Source: Bacteroidales bacterium (GTDB taxonomy: Bacteria > Bacteroidota > Bacteroidia > Bacteroidales > UBA12077). Taken from it: 64,000 nucleotides of DNA. The stretch spans positions 186,001-250,000 of the forward strand of contig JAEINU010000001.1 in assembly GCA_016342685.1 (NCBI GenBank), given 5' to 3'. The notes under the pieces were generated by a model, which was given only the letters and a program-made list of their open reading frames with translations, was not told the DNA's origin and did no database searches. Numbering within the stretch: position 1 is the first letter of the stretch; every line of letters starts with the position of its first letter. Positions 1-9,464 of this stretch are shown one piece after another. A program made the position numbers and the translations under genes.

Positions 1-1595
1 CCATAGGCTAAGTGTGGATTTGTTACGTAAGACATTAAATTGAAATTTGTTACTTCTATTTTTTGCCTTGGAAAGAAAGTTTCATTATCATTTTTAATTG
101 TTAAGAATAGTTCTAAAGTATCTTCTGCTTCCAGAACTAAAATATCTACCGAATCTATTAGGTTTTTGAATCCTTTAGGATGAACATATATTCGGGTAGA
201 TCCTTCCTTTTCTCCCTTTATGAATTTTTGATTATCTATTTCTTGTATTGAAATATTACTATTTGAAGTGGTCCATATGCTTTCTAAACCATAAACATAA
301 TCGCCATATTGATCTTTTACTTTTGCATTAATTTTAAGAAGGTTATTAACACGTATTTCTGTTTGTTCAATTTTCAGATCAATACTAACGGGAGCTACAA
401 TAAAAGTTTCTATGGCTTTTGTATAATTTAGACTGCCATTATTGTAATTTGCAGATACAACAACTCTTCCGGTATCTATACTTGTTAAAAGGTTATCATC
501 ATTAATTGTTGCTTTAAGAGGATTGTCAACAGACCAATTTATGCCATTTACATTTTGAATAATTCCATTTGTAAAAAAGTTTGCTTCAAGTTGTATTGAT
601 TTTCCAACGCTCATTTGTGGTGGAAGATCATTAACTACTAATAGATTTTTTTCACCGCTAATGGAAGTATTTGGAGTAACATCCATTACAGCAGTAAGCT
701 CAGTCGAAACTTCCCCAAGCCAACTAGCTTCTTCATTAATGGCAGTATATATTTTTACAAAATCAATTTGATCTAAATTTGAAGGATTTCCTTCAGAATC
801 AACTGTCCAGTCAATGTCTACAGGGTCGCCTCCGCAACCTTCTTTTTCCGGAGTGTAGGGGTTGTCAGGAACATCGTAAGGGGCTGTTCCTCTTAGAAAG
901 TTATCGGCATATCCAAATGCCCGGTGATATGATTTAATATCCGAGGGAATCGTTCTATCAATAAATCCTTTTATATAAGTGCCAGAAAATGAATATTGTT
1001 GTTGGTTTATGTTTGGAAATGTATCAGAAATAGGGTAATATGGTTGAGAGTGGAAAGCATTGGCATATACATACCCAGTATCATTTAGGTTATCGATCCA
1101 TTTAACATCGGTGGCACTGTCGTTGTTAGGATTGTAATAGTTAAGAGAGTAATTGTGTTCTGTAGATTCCCAATAATGATCACTACCAATAATTTCATAC
1201 CATGTATCGTCGGCTTGTCCATTATTATTTTCATCTTTCATAACCATGATTATTCCTGGTTCAGACCATGTTTCAAGCGGATTTCCAAAAACTGTAAAGT
1301 CAATTCCGTAAGGATTTTCGGGATCGTTTTCGATGGATTTATTAAACCCAACAACTATGTATCCACCATAAGCACCGAGGCTTATGCCACCGCTTACTCC
1401 TCCAATAATTGATTCTGCTTTTGTTGGTGTTCCCCAAGCTGCTGTGTTTATAAATTGACCGGGTGCAGGAGTGTATACAATAATTTTAGAAACAAAAATT
1501 CCGTCTTTGGTATTTTGTTTATTCAAAATGCTTTGAGCAGAAATAGAATTAAAGAATAGAAATGTGATAAGAAATGAGATTGTAAAAGATTTCAT
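1..1595 (-). CDS. Secreted cell-surface protein with Ig-like repeats, 3' end cut by window
   Basis: The frame stays open from an ATG at 1595 to the window edge, giving about 531 visible residues with no stop. The start MKSFTISFLITFLFFNSISAQ is a typical signal peptide. The first ~300 residues carry motifs such as YGIDFTVFGNPLETWSEPG and DENNNGQADDTWYEI, as in the large cell-surface proteins found in Bacteroidota B12-regulated loci. Bacterial Ig-like (Big_2-type) segments follow from about residue 330. It lies 61 bp downstream of the DUF4465 protein gene on the same strand, so it should share the cobalamin riboswitch. A role in corrinoid capture at the cell surface is inferred from context; no catalytic motif was seen. 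Confidence 0.75.
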   Translation of the reverse strand, partial: MKSFTISFLITFLFFNSISAQSILNKQNTKDGIFVSKIIVYTPAPGQFINTAAWGTPTKAESIIGGVSGGISLGAYGGYIVVGFNKSIENDPENPYGIDFTVFGNPLETWSEPGIIMVMKDENNNGQADDTWYEIIGSDHYWESTEHNYSLNYYNPNNDSATDVKWIDNLNDTGYVYANAFHSQPYYPISDTFPNINQQQYSFSGTYIKGFIDRTIPSDIKSYHRAFGYADNFLRGTAPYDVPDNPYTPEKEGCGGDPVDIDWTVDSEGNPSNLDQIDFVKIYTAINEEASWLGEVSTELTAVMDVTPNTSISGEKNLLVVNDLPPQMSVGKSIQLEANFFTNGIIQNVNGINWSVDNPLKATINDDNLLTSIDTGRVVVSANYNNGSLNYTKAIETFIVAPVSIDLKIEQTEIRVNNLLKINAKVKDQYGDYVYGLESIWTTSNSNISIQEIDNQKFIKGEKEGSTRIYVHPKGFKNLIDSVDILVLEAEDTLELFLTIKNDNETFFPRQKIEVTNFNLMSYVTNPHLAY

Positions 1596-1656
1596 AGGAA
1601 TGTATTTAAATAGAAAATACCGGGATCATTTGATCCCGGTATAATAGAATTACTTA

Positions 1657-4600
1657 TTACTGTTTAATAATAGTACGTGTAGTTTTATTGTTTTCTCCTT
1701 CAATACAAATAAAGTATGTTCCTGCAGGTAAGTCAGAAACCATTACTTTACAATTGATATTATTATCAGGATTTACAATTTTTTGGATATTACCAATACT
1801 GTTGTAAACTATTACTCTTTTAATACCAAATTCATAGTTAATGTATAAAACATCTTGAACTGGATTTGGATAAACTTTTACGATCAGCTTATCAGGACTA
1901 TCAATTCCGGTAGTTTGTTTCACATTTATATTGAAGGATGTAGAAATAGTTTCTGATCCATCATTTGCCATTAAAGTGATTTCAGTACTTCCATATTGAT
2001 CCTGAATAAAACCAAGAGTTAGTATATTAGAGCTAATAGTTGTTTGAACAACATCTTCGTTTGTATTATTACTTACTGTAATTTCAAGATCATCACCATC
2101 AATATCTTCGAATATATTACTTAAATCAATTTCTTGATTTTCAGAGTTCATATCAACATTAACATCTTCTAATGTTTCGATAACAGTAGGAGCATCGTTA
2201 ACCGGATTTATATGAATGGTTAATGTATCTGTAATGGTTAAACCATTAGAAGTAGCCTCAATTATAAGTTCCGATTCTCCAGTCTGATTTTCAATTAAGT
2301 TAATTTCTAAACTGTTTTCAGAGATGTTTGCAGTCAATAAGCTATTGTTTGAGATATTTTTAACAACTTTTCTTATAGCAGTATTGTCATTGTCAATATC
2401 ATCAAAAACATTTGAAATATCGATTGAAGCAATAGTTTCATCTTCGTTCGCAGTTATGTCCGAAAAGGGATTTATAACTGTTGGAGCATCATCAACAGGA
2501 TTTACAGTAACAGTTAATGTGTCGTTAATGCTTAAACCATTCGAAGTCGCTTCAATAACTATTTCAGATTCACCAAACTGATTTCCAATTAACTCAATTA
2601 CTAATTTATTTTCAGATATACTAGCAGTTAAAAGACTATTGGTCGAAATATTTTTAACAGTCTTAGTTATTGTTGTGTTATCATTGTCAATATCATCAAA
2701 AATATTAGATATGTCAATTGAAGCAATAGTTTTATCTTCATTGACAGTAATGTCAGAAATATTGTTTGCAACGAAAGGAGCATCATCTGCAGGAGTTACT
2801 GTAATATTAAATGTGTCGGTTAAACTTGTACCGTTCGATATAGCTTCAATAATAATTTTAGTTTCACCAGATTGATTTGCTTTTGGTGTAATACTAATTA
2901 TATTATTTTCGAGAGTAAACACAACTAAATTTTCATTAATTGTGCTAATAATTGATTTCTGAATTAAATTATCATCATCGTTTATATCGCTAAACACATT
3001 TTCGATATTTACTTCTGATAAAGGCGAGTCTTCGTCGATATTTATATCTGCAATAGGATTTGCAACAAATAGAGATTCATCGCGGTTAATAATAACTGTA
3101 AACGTGTCGCTTACCGACATTTTTCCTGAAATTCCCTGCACAATTATTTCCGCTATGCCCGATTTTCCAGAAGTATAACTTAAAGTTAAATTATCATCGT
3201 TTACTATAGTGTTAACAAGTTCACTGTTAGAATTATAAATGATCGATTTTTCGATGTTGCTATTTTCAGGATCTGAAAATAAATTTGTTAAATCAATAAT
3301 ATCGTCCGAAGAATTAATTTCTCTTTCGATGTCTTCCAGTTGAGTATTTATTTTTAAACGTTGCTTATGCAAATTATCTAAGCAGAAATATGAAGGTGTG
3401 TTCATACCATACTGACCAGCATCAGATGATGACATGGTAAATTGAACTTTAATAACATTCCCTAAAGATGAAAGATCGAACCATTTCCAGTTTTCAAGAA
3501 TGTAATCTTTCGCATTATCTTCAAATCTGAAATCGGCAAGGTAAAAATCTATTGAGCCAGTTGAATTTCCTTCCTTACTGATTCCTTCTGCGGTAATTTT
3601 AAACCAGTCGGGATCGTTTCCGTCAGCACCACCGAATTTTTTAGCAAATCCATCACTTTCTTTCATGGATGTTGTTCCATAAGTGCTGTTTGCAATATAA
3701 CAGCCCGATACAGTTCTACCATTCGGAAAATCAGCGAGTTTAAAAGAAATAGTATAATCTGGTCCCATATTCATTCCGCCACTGTTACTGTCATAAATTA
3801 CTGAGTAATTTCCATCACCGTCAATATCGCCACCTGCTGCAGAGTTAAATTGGTTTGCAACATCTCCAGGGTTTGTATTATCTGTTCTGTTACTAACAGC
3901 AACTCCTGTCCAGGAAGTCATGCTACCCCAATTAGTTACTGTATTTTTAAAATCAAAACTACCGCTCGTGTTTGTTTGAGTTACCGACTCGTAAAGCCCT
4001 GCTGTTGATACGTCGGCAACTAAATGAGATTCTGCATCTAGTGCAATATCTTCAAAAGTTGCTGGTACCAATACTTCTTCTACATTTATCTCAAAATCTG
4101 GAAGAAACGAAAAATCACTTTCGTTGGTTGGAGCATTTAAATTGGGTTCTCCCGGACCGCTCATATCTTTCTCAGAACCTAAGGCTGATCCCCACCATAA
4201 TTCGTGAATATGACCATCTGTAAATGTGTAGTTTCCAGCTTCGTTAAAAGTTATTTCTATAGAATTATTATCGGCAATATCATACTGAGTTACATTAACA
4301 TTTGTTTTTACTTCGCCAAGCGTTGCATTGTTATAATAAACACGAGTGAAATCACCTCCCCACATTGATGCGTATTGAGGATTGTAAATTGTAGCCAATT
4401 TATAAACCGGAATTGTGATGCCTTTGAATGATATTTGAGCTTTATCGCCTTTTTCTAATACTTCATTTGGTTTACTTATATTTTTAGTATTGATTTCTAT
4501 TTTACGAGCATCAATTACATAGTATAGTTTCTTTGTTCCGATACTATTGCTTGCAATAATTTCGATGATATTTGCTCTGTTTTGAAGCTTGCTTGTATAG

Positions 4601-5184
4601 CTGTTGTTCGTATTTATTGCATCTATATCGTTGCATTTAACAGAAATATTATCGGCACCTTCTGTAGTAACCAAAAAAGAAAAATCAAGATCATCACCTA
4701 AAAAATAATGTGTATCATAACTTCGGGTTGATATATCTGTTGTTAATGTAATACCTGTATTTACTGTTTCATCAATTACATCAACAATCATGTAGGTTTT
4801 GTTTACCAAAGAAACAGCTCCATAGGTTTTTCCATTTGCTTCTTTTTCGTCGTAAGTAACTTCAATTATGCTGGTTCCTATGTTTTCAGCGGAAATTAAT
4901 CCTGTAGCACTAACACTTATGCTATTTCCTTTAATAAGGTTGTAATGGAATGTAGGCAGCGTTACAGAGTTTGAGATTGGATTGTCAATAATTTCGGGAA
5001 CACGACGAGCGACAATGTTGTAGTTGTCACCAACAGTCATTTCTCTATAGTTTGTATTTAACCATAGATCATTTTTCCAGTCATCAGGAATTTCATTGTT
5101 ATTGCCAAAACTTTGGCTTGTTGAATTAAAAAAAATAACAAGTAATAATAAACTCGTTATCATAAAATTGTAAATTTGTTTCAT
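1657..5184 (-). CDS. DUF4465 surface protein with cadherin-like repeats and T9SS sorting domain
   Basis: A 1175-aa secreted protein with an N-terminal signal peptide (MKQIYNFMITSLLLLVIFFNS). Residues ~375-603 form a DUF4465 domain (segments NWGSMTSWTGVAVSN, SYFCLDNL). From ~625 to ~1085 come five tandem ~90-residue Ig/cadherin-like repeats, each starting with a variant of APTVxNPxSDITxNED and ending TLTVTVNPVDD. The last ~80 residues (VYPNPVQDVLYINY...LPAGTYFICIEG) are a type IX secretion type A sorting domain. DUF4465 genes are commonly linked with cobalamin riboswitches in Bacteroidota, and one lies directly upstream here. The likely role is a corrinoid-responsive surface protein, perhaps a binder; binding itself is inferred from context. 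Confidence 0.85.
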   Translation of the reverse strand: MKQIYNFMITSLLLLVIFFNSTSQSFGNNNEIPDDWKNDLWLNTNYREMTVGDNYNIVARRVPEIIDNPISNSVTLPTFHYNLIKGNSISVSATGLISAENIGTSIIEVTYDEKEANGKTYGAVSLVNKTYMIVDVIDETVNTGITLTTDISTRSYDTHYFLGDDLDFSFLVTTEGADNISVKCNDIDAINTNNSYTSKLQNRANIIEIIASNSIGTKKLYYVIDARKIEINTKNISKPNEVLEKGDKAQISFKGITIPVYKLATIYNPQYASMWGGDFTRVYYNNATLGEVKTNVNVTQYDIADNNSIEITFNEAGNYTFTDGHIHELWWGSALGSEKDMSGPGEPNLNAPTNESDFSFLPDFEINVEEVLVPATFEDIALDAESHLVADVSTAGLYESVTQTNTSGSFDFKNTVTNWGSMTSWTGVAVSNRTDNTNPGDVANQFNSAAGGDIDGDGNYSVIYDSNSGGMNMGPDYTISFKLADFPNGRTVSGCYIANSTYGTTSMKESDGFAKKFGGADGNDPDWFKITAEGISKEGNSTGSIDFYLADFRFEDNAKDYILENWKWFDLSSLGNVIKVQFTMSSSDAGQYGMNTPSYFCLDNLHKQRLKINTQLEDIEREINSSDDIIDLTNLFSDPENSNIEKSIIYNSNSELVNTIVNDDNLTLSYTSGKSGIAEIIVQGISGKMSVSDTFTVIINRDESLFVANPIADINIDEDSPLSEVNIENVFSDINDDDNLIQKSIISTINENLVVFTLENNIISITPKANQSGETKIIIEAISNGTSLTDTFNITVTPADDAPFVANNISDITVNEDKTIASIDISNIFDDIDNDNTTITKTVKNISTNSLLTASISENKLVIELIGNQFGESEIVIEATSNGLSINDTLTVTVNPVDDAPTVINPFSDITANEDETIASIDISNVFDDIDNDNTAIRKVVKNISNNSLLTANISENSLEINLIENQTGESELIIEATSNGLTITDTLTIHINPVNDAPTVIETLEDVNVDMNSENQEIDLSNIFEDIDGDDLEITVSNNTNEDVVQTTISSNILTLGFIQDQYGSTEITLMANDGSETISTSFNINVKQTTGIDSPDKLIVKVYPNPVQDVLYINYEFGIKRVIVYNSIGNIQKIVNPDNNINCKVMVSDLPAGTYFICIEGENNKTTRTIIKQ

Positions 5185-5483
5185 ACTGCAATTGTTTAGT
5201 TTAAATAATTGTGTTATTGATTTTTGAACGGCAGATAGTTTTGGCGAACGCTGCCGTTCTTTTGTTTATAAATGCTTAAAATTTGGCATGAAAATTCTAT
5301 AGAGATTCTGTAATTGAATCCTTTAAAATCATTTTATTAAAATATGTTTTTGATATTTCCATCGTACCTACAAATTCGTTTTTAAAACTTTTTTGATTTT
5401 GTAGCATACGATGATAGGGTAAGTCGAGTAATCATCGAATTGACAAGTTTCCTGTTCTCCGCAGGCTACAAAATCTATGTAAA

Positions 5484-5652
5484 TTGGCAGGTCTTCTGAC
5501 TTAGGCTTGTTTTAACGCCTTCCCCTTTTTAAAGAGTGACATTATGTTAAAACATTTAATAGCCATTACAGCAGCGGGAACTGTTACCGATTCTCACGGC
5601 ATTCCCTTTTAACTCTATTCCATTTAAAAATGGAAAACTAGACCAATTTGCA
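5484..5652 (-). promoter_or_regulatory. Cobalamin (AdoCbl) riboswitch
   Basis: Read on the minus strand, the element contains the conserved cobalamin riboswitch blocks in order: AAAGGGAATGCCGTGAGAAT, AACAGTTCCCGCTGCTGTAA, GGGGAAGGCG, and the 3' block AAGTCAGAAGACCTGCC. The ends CCTGCAAATTGG and CCAATTT can pair as the closing stem. It ends about 300 nt upstream of the DUF4465 gene, so B12 should repress the two downstream surface-protein genes. Confidence 0.93.
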
Positions 5653-5654
5653 GG

Positions 5655-5662
5655 CAAATGTA
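5655..5662 (-). promoter_or_regulatory. Bacteroidota -7 box for the riboswitch transcript
   Basis: TACATTTG on the minus strand matches the Bacteroidota consensus TAnnTTTG. Initiation ~7 nt further would begin right at the first stem of the riboswitch, which fits. No clear -33 TTG was seen. Confidence 0.5.
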
Positions 5663-5730
5663 AGTAATAATAATTATTCTGTTTAGAAAATGAAATATTT
5701 TTTAGAACATAAAGCAAAAGAAAAAGAAGT

Positions 5731-5754
5731 TGTCATCTTGAGCTTGTTGAAGAT
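5731..5754 (+). repeat. Degenerate copy of the GTCATCCTGAGCTTGTCGAAGG repeat
   Basis: TGTCATCTTGAGCTTGTTGA resembles the repeat found intact at 12867, 13131, 15266, 60661 and 61390. It lies between the hydrolase stop and the riboswitch promoter. The rest of 5185-5812 holds only the riboswitch leader. Confidence 0.5.
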
Positions 5755-5812
5755 TAACAACTTCTAATAGTATTTTAATTCTTAGTACATCTAGATAATA
5801 AACCCAAAAACA

Positions 5813-6898
5813 TTAATTAAATTTATATGCAGCCTTCTCTAGATCTTTTACGGTCTTAATTTTCTTGGGTGGATTTAAATACTGATCCAAAAATTTATAA
5901 ATTTTAACTCGAACTTCCCTTGCGTGTTTGGTATCCATTCTGTCAAAAGAATGCCCTCCTGGTATAGCTTGAAAAATTTCATAATCGAATTTTTTCCCAT
6001 CAGCTTTTAACGATTTAATTAAATGCTCTACTTCAAGAACATTTACATCATCGTCGATGGTGTTTGTATGAATCAATAATGGTGTATTCTGAAATTTATG
6101 TGTATTCCATGCAGGAGATCTTCTTCGGTACTCCTTTACATCTTCGTAAGCAGTTTTTCCAATATGGTAATCGGCAGAATATAAATCTCGATACTCTTGT
6201 GTCTGATAACCCATTCTTGAAATAATATCGCTAACAGGAACACCTGCAAAAGCAACTTTATAATCTTTTGGATGATCAAAAATATTGTGTAAAGTAATCA
6301 TTCCTCCATGACTCCATCCAATAATTCCAACACGACTTCCATCAACAATGTCATAATTTTCAATCATATATTTTCTACTGGCATCAACATCTTCGGTTTC
6401 AAGTCCGCCGTAATCAATTTTTTCGTAATGACCTTTGCCATAACCAGTACTTCCCCGATATTCTGCTGCAACAACAATGTATTGCTGAGCAATTAATTCA
6501 CGAATAATATGTGCATAATATGTGGTAAAATCGCCATGAACTCCACCGTGAGGTAAAACAATTAATGGATATTTTTTTGCAGGATCAATATCTTTTGGAA
6601 TAAAAGTATATGTCCAGAATTTCACAGGATTACCGGCTCCTTGAGCTGTAGGGTTTTTTTCTTTCCATTTTGGAGGGCCATAAATATAAACCTTGTCGAT
6701 AAATGCAATATCGCCAACTTTATTATACCAAAGTACATCGTCGGTAATTTTTTCAAGTTTATCTAATCTGTGATTAAGATGTTCTAATTGGTCGTTTAAT
6801 TTTTCAATTAGTGCATTCGTTTCTTTAGATTCTTGAGCATTTAAAACGAAACCTGCCAGAACTAAAAATGCAATAAGTAATAATTTGATTTTTTTCAT
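5813..6898 (-). CDS. Secreted S9-family (prolyl oligopeptidase-like) alpha/beta hydrolase
   Basis: A 361-aa protein with signal peptide MKKIKLLLIAFLVLAGFVLNAQ and a short coiled-coil-like segment (residues ~27-52), then an alpha/beta hydrolase domain. The nucleophile elbow GWSHGG is at 194-199 (Ser196), acidic candidates are in TIDDDVN (282-284), and the histidine is in GGHSF (His315). YRGSTGYGKGHY at 147-158 is typical of S9 oligopeptidases, as is the oxyanion HGG at 117-119. The beta-propeller of full-length S9 enzymes is absent, so this is a catalytic-domain-only member, probably a periplasmic or surface peptidase/esterase. Its substrate cannot be read from the sequence. It is 43 bp downstream of dapF on the same strand and may share its transcript. 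Confidence 0.82.
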   Translation of the reverse strand: MKKIKLLLIAFLVLAGFVLNAQESKETNALIEKLNDQLEHLNHRLDKLEKITDDVLWYNKVGDIAFIDKVYIYGPPKWKEKNPTAQGAGNPVKFWTYTFIPKDIDPAKKYPLIVLPHGGVHGDFTTYYAHIIRELIAQQYIVVAAEYRGSTGYGKGHYEKIDYGGLETEDVDASRKYMIENYDIVDGSRVGIIGWSHGGMITLHNIFDHPKDYKVAFAGVPVSDIISRMGYQTQEYRDLYSADYHIGKTAYEDVKEYRRRSPAWNTHKFQNTPLLIHTNTIDDDVNVLEVEHLIKSLKADGKKFDYEIFQAIPGGHSFDRMDTKHAREVRVKIYKFLDQYLNPPKKIKTVKDLEKAAYKFN

Positions 6899-6941
6899 GG
6901 GATTATATTTTTAAGCTTTGACTATCTTTTTAATAGAATGT

Positions 6942-7721
6942 TTAAATCTCTATTTCTCCGGTAAAAACAAATGTAGCGGGCCCGGTTAACCAAATGTCTG
7001 TGAAGGTATTTTTATCCATTTTTTTAAAAGAAACATTTAAATTGCCACCCAATGTAACAATGTCATATGAATTTTTGTCAGAATCTAAATGAACCGATGC
7101 AGAAATTGCAGATGCTGTAACTCCTGTTCCGCATGAGTATGTTTCATCTTCAACACCACGTTCATAAGTTCTCACAAAAAGTTTATTATCCATCTGTTCA
7201 ACAAAGTTCACATTTGTTCCGTCAGGAGCAAATTCAGCACTATCCCGTATTTCTTTTCCTCGTTTAAATACATCAATTTCTTTTACTTTTTCTTTAAACG
7301 TAACATAATGTGGCGACCCTGTATTTAAAAAATAATTTTTATTTACAATATCAACTTTATTTACATTTTGCATTTCCAAAGAAATTGTATTGTTGTAATT
7401 AATACGTGCTTTATGTATTCCATCAATCGAATTGAAAGATGTTTCTTTGTCAATAATATTTAGTGATTTTGCAAATGCCACCATGCAGCGACCACCATTT
7501 CCACACATAGTACCCTCGTTTCCATCCGAATTAAAATATTGCATATTAAAATCCAGATCAGAATGATTTTCCAGAATCATTAGTCCATCAGAACCAATGC
7601 CAAATCGTCGGTCGCATAATTTTTTTATTGTATCATTGCTTAAAGAAATAGTGTTGTTTCTATTATCAATAATGATAAAATCATTTCCGGTGCCCTGATA
7701 TTTAAAGAAATTGAATTTCAT
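6942..7721 (-). CDS. dapF: Diaminopimelate epimerase
   Basis: A 259-aa protein with the full set of DapF signatures: N-terminal FFKYQGTGNDFIIID, the first catalytic cysteine in MCGNGGRC (Cys73) and the second in YSCGTGVTASA (Cys197). The enzyme interconverts LL- and meso-diaminopimelate in the cytoplasm, supplying lysine and peptidoglycan synthesis. Length is near the usual ~260-280. The ATG at 7721 gives the expected N-terminus. It is divergent from the HtrA protease gene across a 157-bp gap. Confidence 0.97.
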   Translation of the reverse strand: MKFNFFKYQGTGNDFIIIDNRNNTISLSNDTIKKLCDRRFGIGSDGLMILENHSDLDFNMQYFNSDGNEGTMCGNGGRCMVAFAKSLNIIDKETSFNSIDGIHKARINYNNTISLEMQNVNKVDIVNKNYFLNTGSPHYVTFKEKVKEIDVFKRGKEIRDSAEFAPDGTNVNFVEQMDNKLFVRTYERGVEDETYSCGTGVTASAISASVHLDSDKNSYDIVTLGGNLNVSFKKMDKNTFTDIWLTGPATFVFTGEIEI

Positions 7722-7824
7722 AACATATTTTTTTGTAAACTTATAAATAAATTTTTAGATATGATATATGATAAGGCTTTGTTAAATAATGTTAAACCTG
7801 ATTCATTTTAGGTATTGTAGGTAT

Positions 7825-7832
7825 TAAATTTG
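7825..7832 (+). promoter_or_regulatory. Candidate -7 box for the HtrA/Deg protease gene
   Basis: TAAATTTG matches TAnnTTTG and lies 46 nt before the ATG at 7879, in the gap between divergent dapF and the protease. No correctly spaced -33 TTG was found. Confidence 0.4.
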
Positions 7833-7878
7833 ACGTTAGTTTACCAAAGCATTAGTACAAATAAAAAGTAGTTATGAT

Positions 7879-9375
7879 ATGAAAACAAAAGCATTTTTAG
7901 GAAATATTGTCATAGCAATATTATCATCGTTAATAGCAATTATAATTTATGTTAATTTCTTTCAGGATGAATTTTCGGAAAGAGCTCAATTTGAAACACA
8001 AGCTCCACAATCAACGGAATTCGTTGGAGATTCAAATCAAGTGAGCAATCAAAGAAAACCCTTAAAGATTAATGATGAAGTTTTTGATTTTACAAATGCT
8101 GCAGAGAAAAGTATTCATGCGGTTGTTCATGTTACCTCAAAATCTACTTTAGAGAATGGTAGATCTTCAAGAAATCCAATCTATGATCTTTTATTTGGCG
8201 ATGATTATAGTCAGCAGCCATCTATATCTTTTGGCTCAGGAGTTATTATTTCTGAGGATGGATATATTGTAACGAATTATCATGTGGTTGAAGAATCTGA
8301 TGAGATTCAGGTTGTTTTAAACGATAAAAGAACATTTAATGCAAAATTGGTTGGTGTAGATCCGGGAACGGATTTAGCATTGTTAAAAGTTGAATCGAAT
8401 AAACTTCCATTTATTTCAATGGGAAATTCCGATGAACTAAAAATTGGCGAATGGGTATTGGCAGTTGGAAATCCTTTTAATTTAACATCAACGGTTACCG
8501 CAGGAATTGTAAGTGCAAAAGCAAGAAATATAAATATATTAAGAGATCAGAAATATCCAATCGAATCTTACATTCAGACAGACGCAGCTGTAAATAGAGG
8601 AAATAGTGGAGGTGCTTTAGTAAATATGTATGGAGAATTAATTGGAATAAACTCAGCAATTATTTCACCTTCAGGGTCATATTCCGGTTATTCATTTGCC
8701 ATTCCAATTAATATTGCAAAAAAAGTAGTTGCCGATATTATTAAATATGGCGAAGTGCAAAGAGCTGTACTTGGTGTTACCATTAGAGAGGTTACGAGTA
8801 AAATAGCTAAAGATTATAAACTCGACAAAATTGAGGGAATATATGTGGATGGCGTTACAGATGATGGAGCTGCAAAAAAATCGGGAATTAAATCGGGTGA
8901 TGTGATTCTGGAAATTAATAATATACAAGTAAATAGCACTGCGCAACTTACAGAGCAAATTGGAAATTTTAGACCGGGTGAACTTATTTATGTTACAGTT
9001 AAAAGAGATGACAAAAAGAAACTATTTGAGGTGATATTACGTAACATGCAAGGAAACACTAAGATTGTTAAATCTGATGAGTTCTTTTCAATTTTAGGAG
9101 CCACATTTGAAAATGTTGATAGAAATGATAAACGAAGATTAGGTATTGACAATGGAATTATCATTTCTGATCTAAAAAATGGAGCCCTAAAAAAAGTAGG
9201 ATTAAAAACAGGTTATATTATTCTTACTGTACAAGGAAACTCAATAAATGATGTTGATGATTTCAAAAGGGAGTTAAGTAAGGCAGGAATAGGTAGCACA
9301 GTTGAAATAGAAGCAACTTATCCCGGAGGTAGATATATTTACGTATATCATGTTGAACTTGAGGAAAATGAATGA
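7879..9375 (+). CDS. HtrA/Deg-family serine endoprotease (Do-like) with two PDZ domains
   Basis: A 498-aa periplasmic quality-control protease. An N-terminal hydrophobic segment (residues ~5-27) acts as signal or anchor. The trypsin-like domain has the catalytic triad His135 (VTNYHVV), Asp165 (GTDLALL) and Ser243 (GNSGGALVN). PDZ1 spans about 295-385 and a second, more diverged PDZ about 400-490. The family degrades or refolds misfolded envelope proteins and is assembled as trimers or larger cages. The gene is followed 89 bp later by rpoD on the same strand. Naming it degP versus degQ is not possible from sequence alone, so no symbol is given. Confidence 0.95.
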   Translation: MKTKAFLGNIVIAILSSLIAIIIYVNFFQDEFSERAQFETQAPQSTEFVGDSNQVSNQRKPLKINDEVFDFTNAAEKSIHAVVHVTSKSTLENGRSSRNPIYDLLFGDDYSQQPSISFGSGVIISEDGYIVTNYHVVEESDEIQVVLNDKRTFNAKLVGVDPGTDLALLKVESNKLPFISMGNSDELKIGEWVLAVGNPFNLTSTVTAGIVSAKARNINILRDQKYPIESYIQTDAAVNRGNSGGALVNMYGELIGINSAIISPSGSYSGYSFAIPINIAKKVVADIIKYGEVQRAVLGVTIREVTSKIAKDYKLDKIEGIYVDGVTDDGAAKKSGIKSGDVILEINNIQVNSTAQLTEQIGNFRPGELIYVTVKRDDKKKLFEVILRNMQGNTKIVKSDEFFSILGATFENVDRNDKRRLGIDNGIIISDLKNGALKKVGLKTGYIILTVQGNSINDVDDFKRELSKAGIGSTVEIEATYPGGRYIYVYHVELEENE

Positions 9376-9464
9376 TTCTAACATTGGTTTAGATTATCGG
9401 ATTAATTAGGTTTTAATTCTGGTGTTGAAAAGGATAGTATTAATCTAAAATTTTCTACTTGCCA

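Noticed and set aside
2324-2875. Plus-strand open frames inside the DUF4465 gene
   Set aside because: They are shadows of the repeated cadherin-like domains on the minus strand, with matching periodicity.
9459-9464. TTG start two codons upstream of rpoD ATG
   Set aside because: MRQLKITKS is the conserved family N-terminus, which begins at the ATG 9465.
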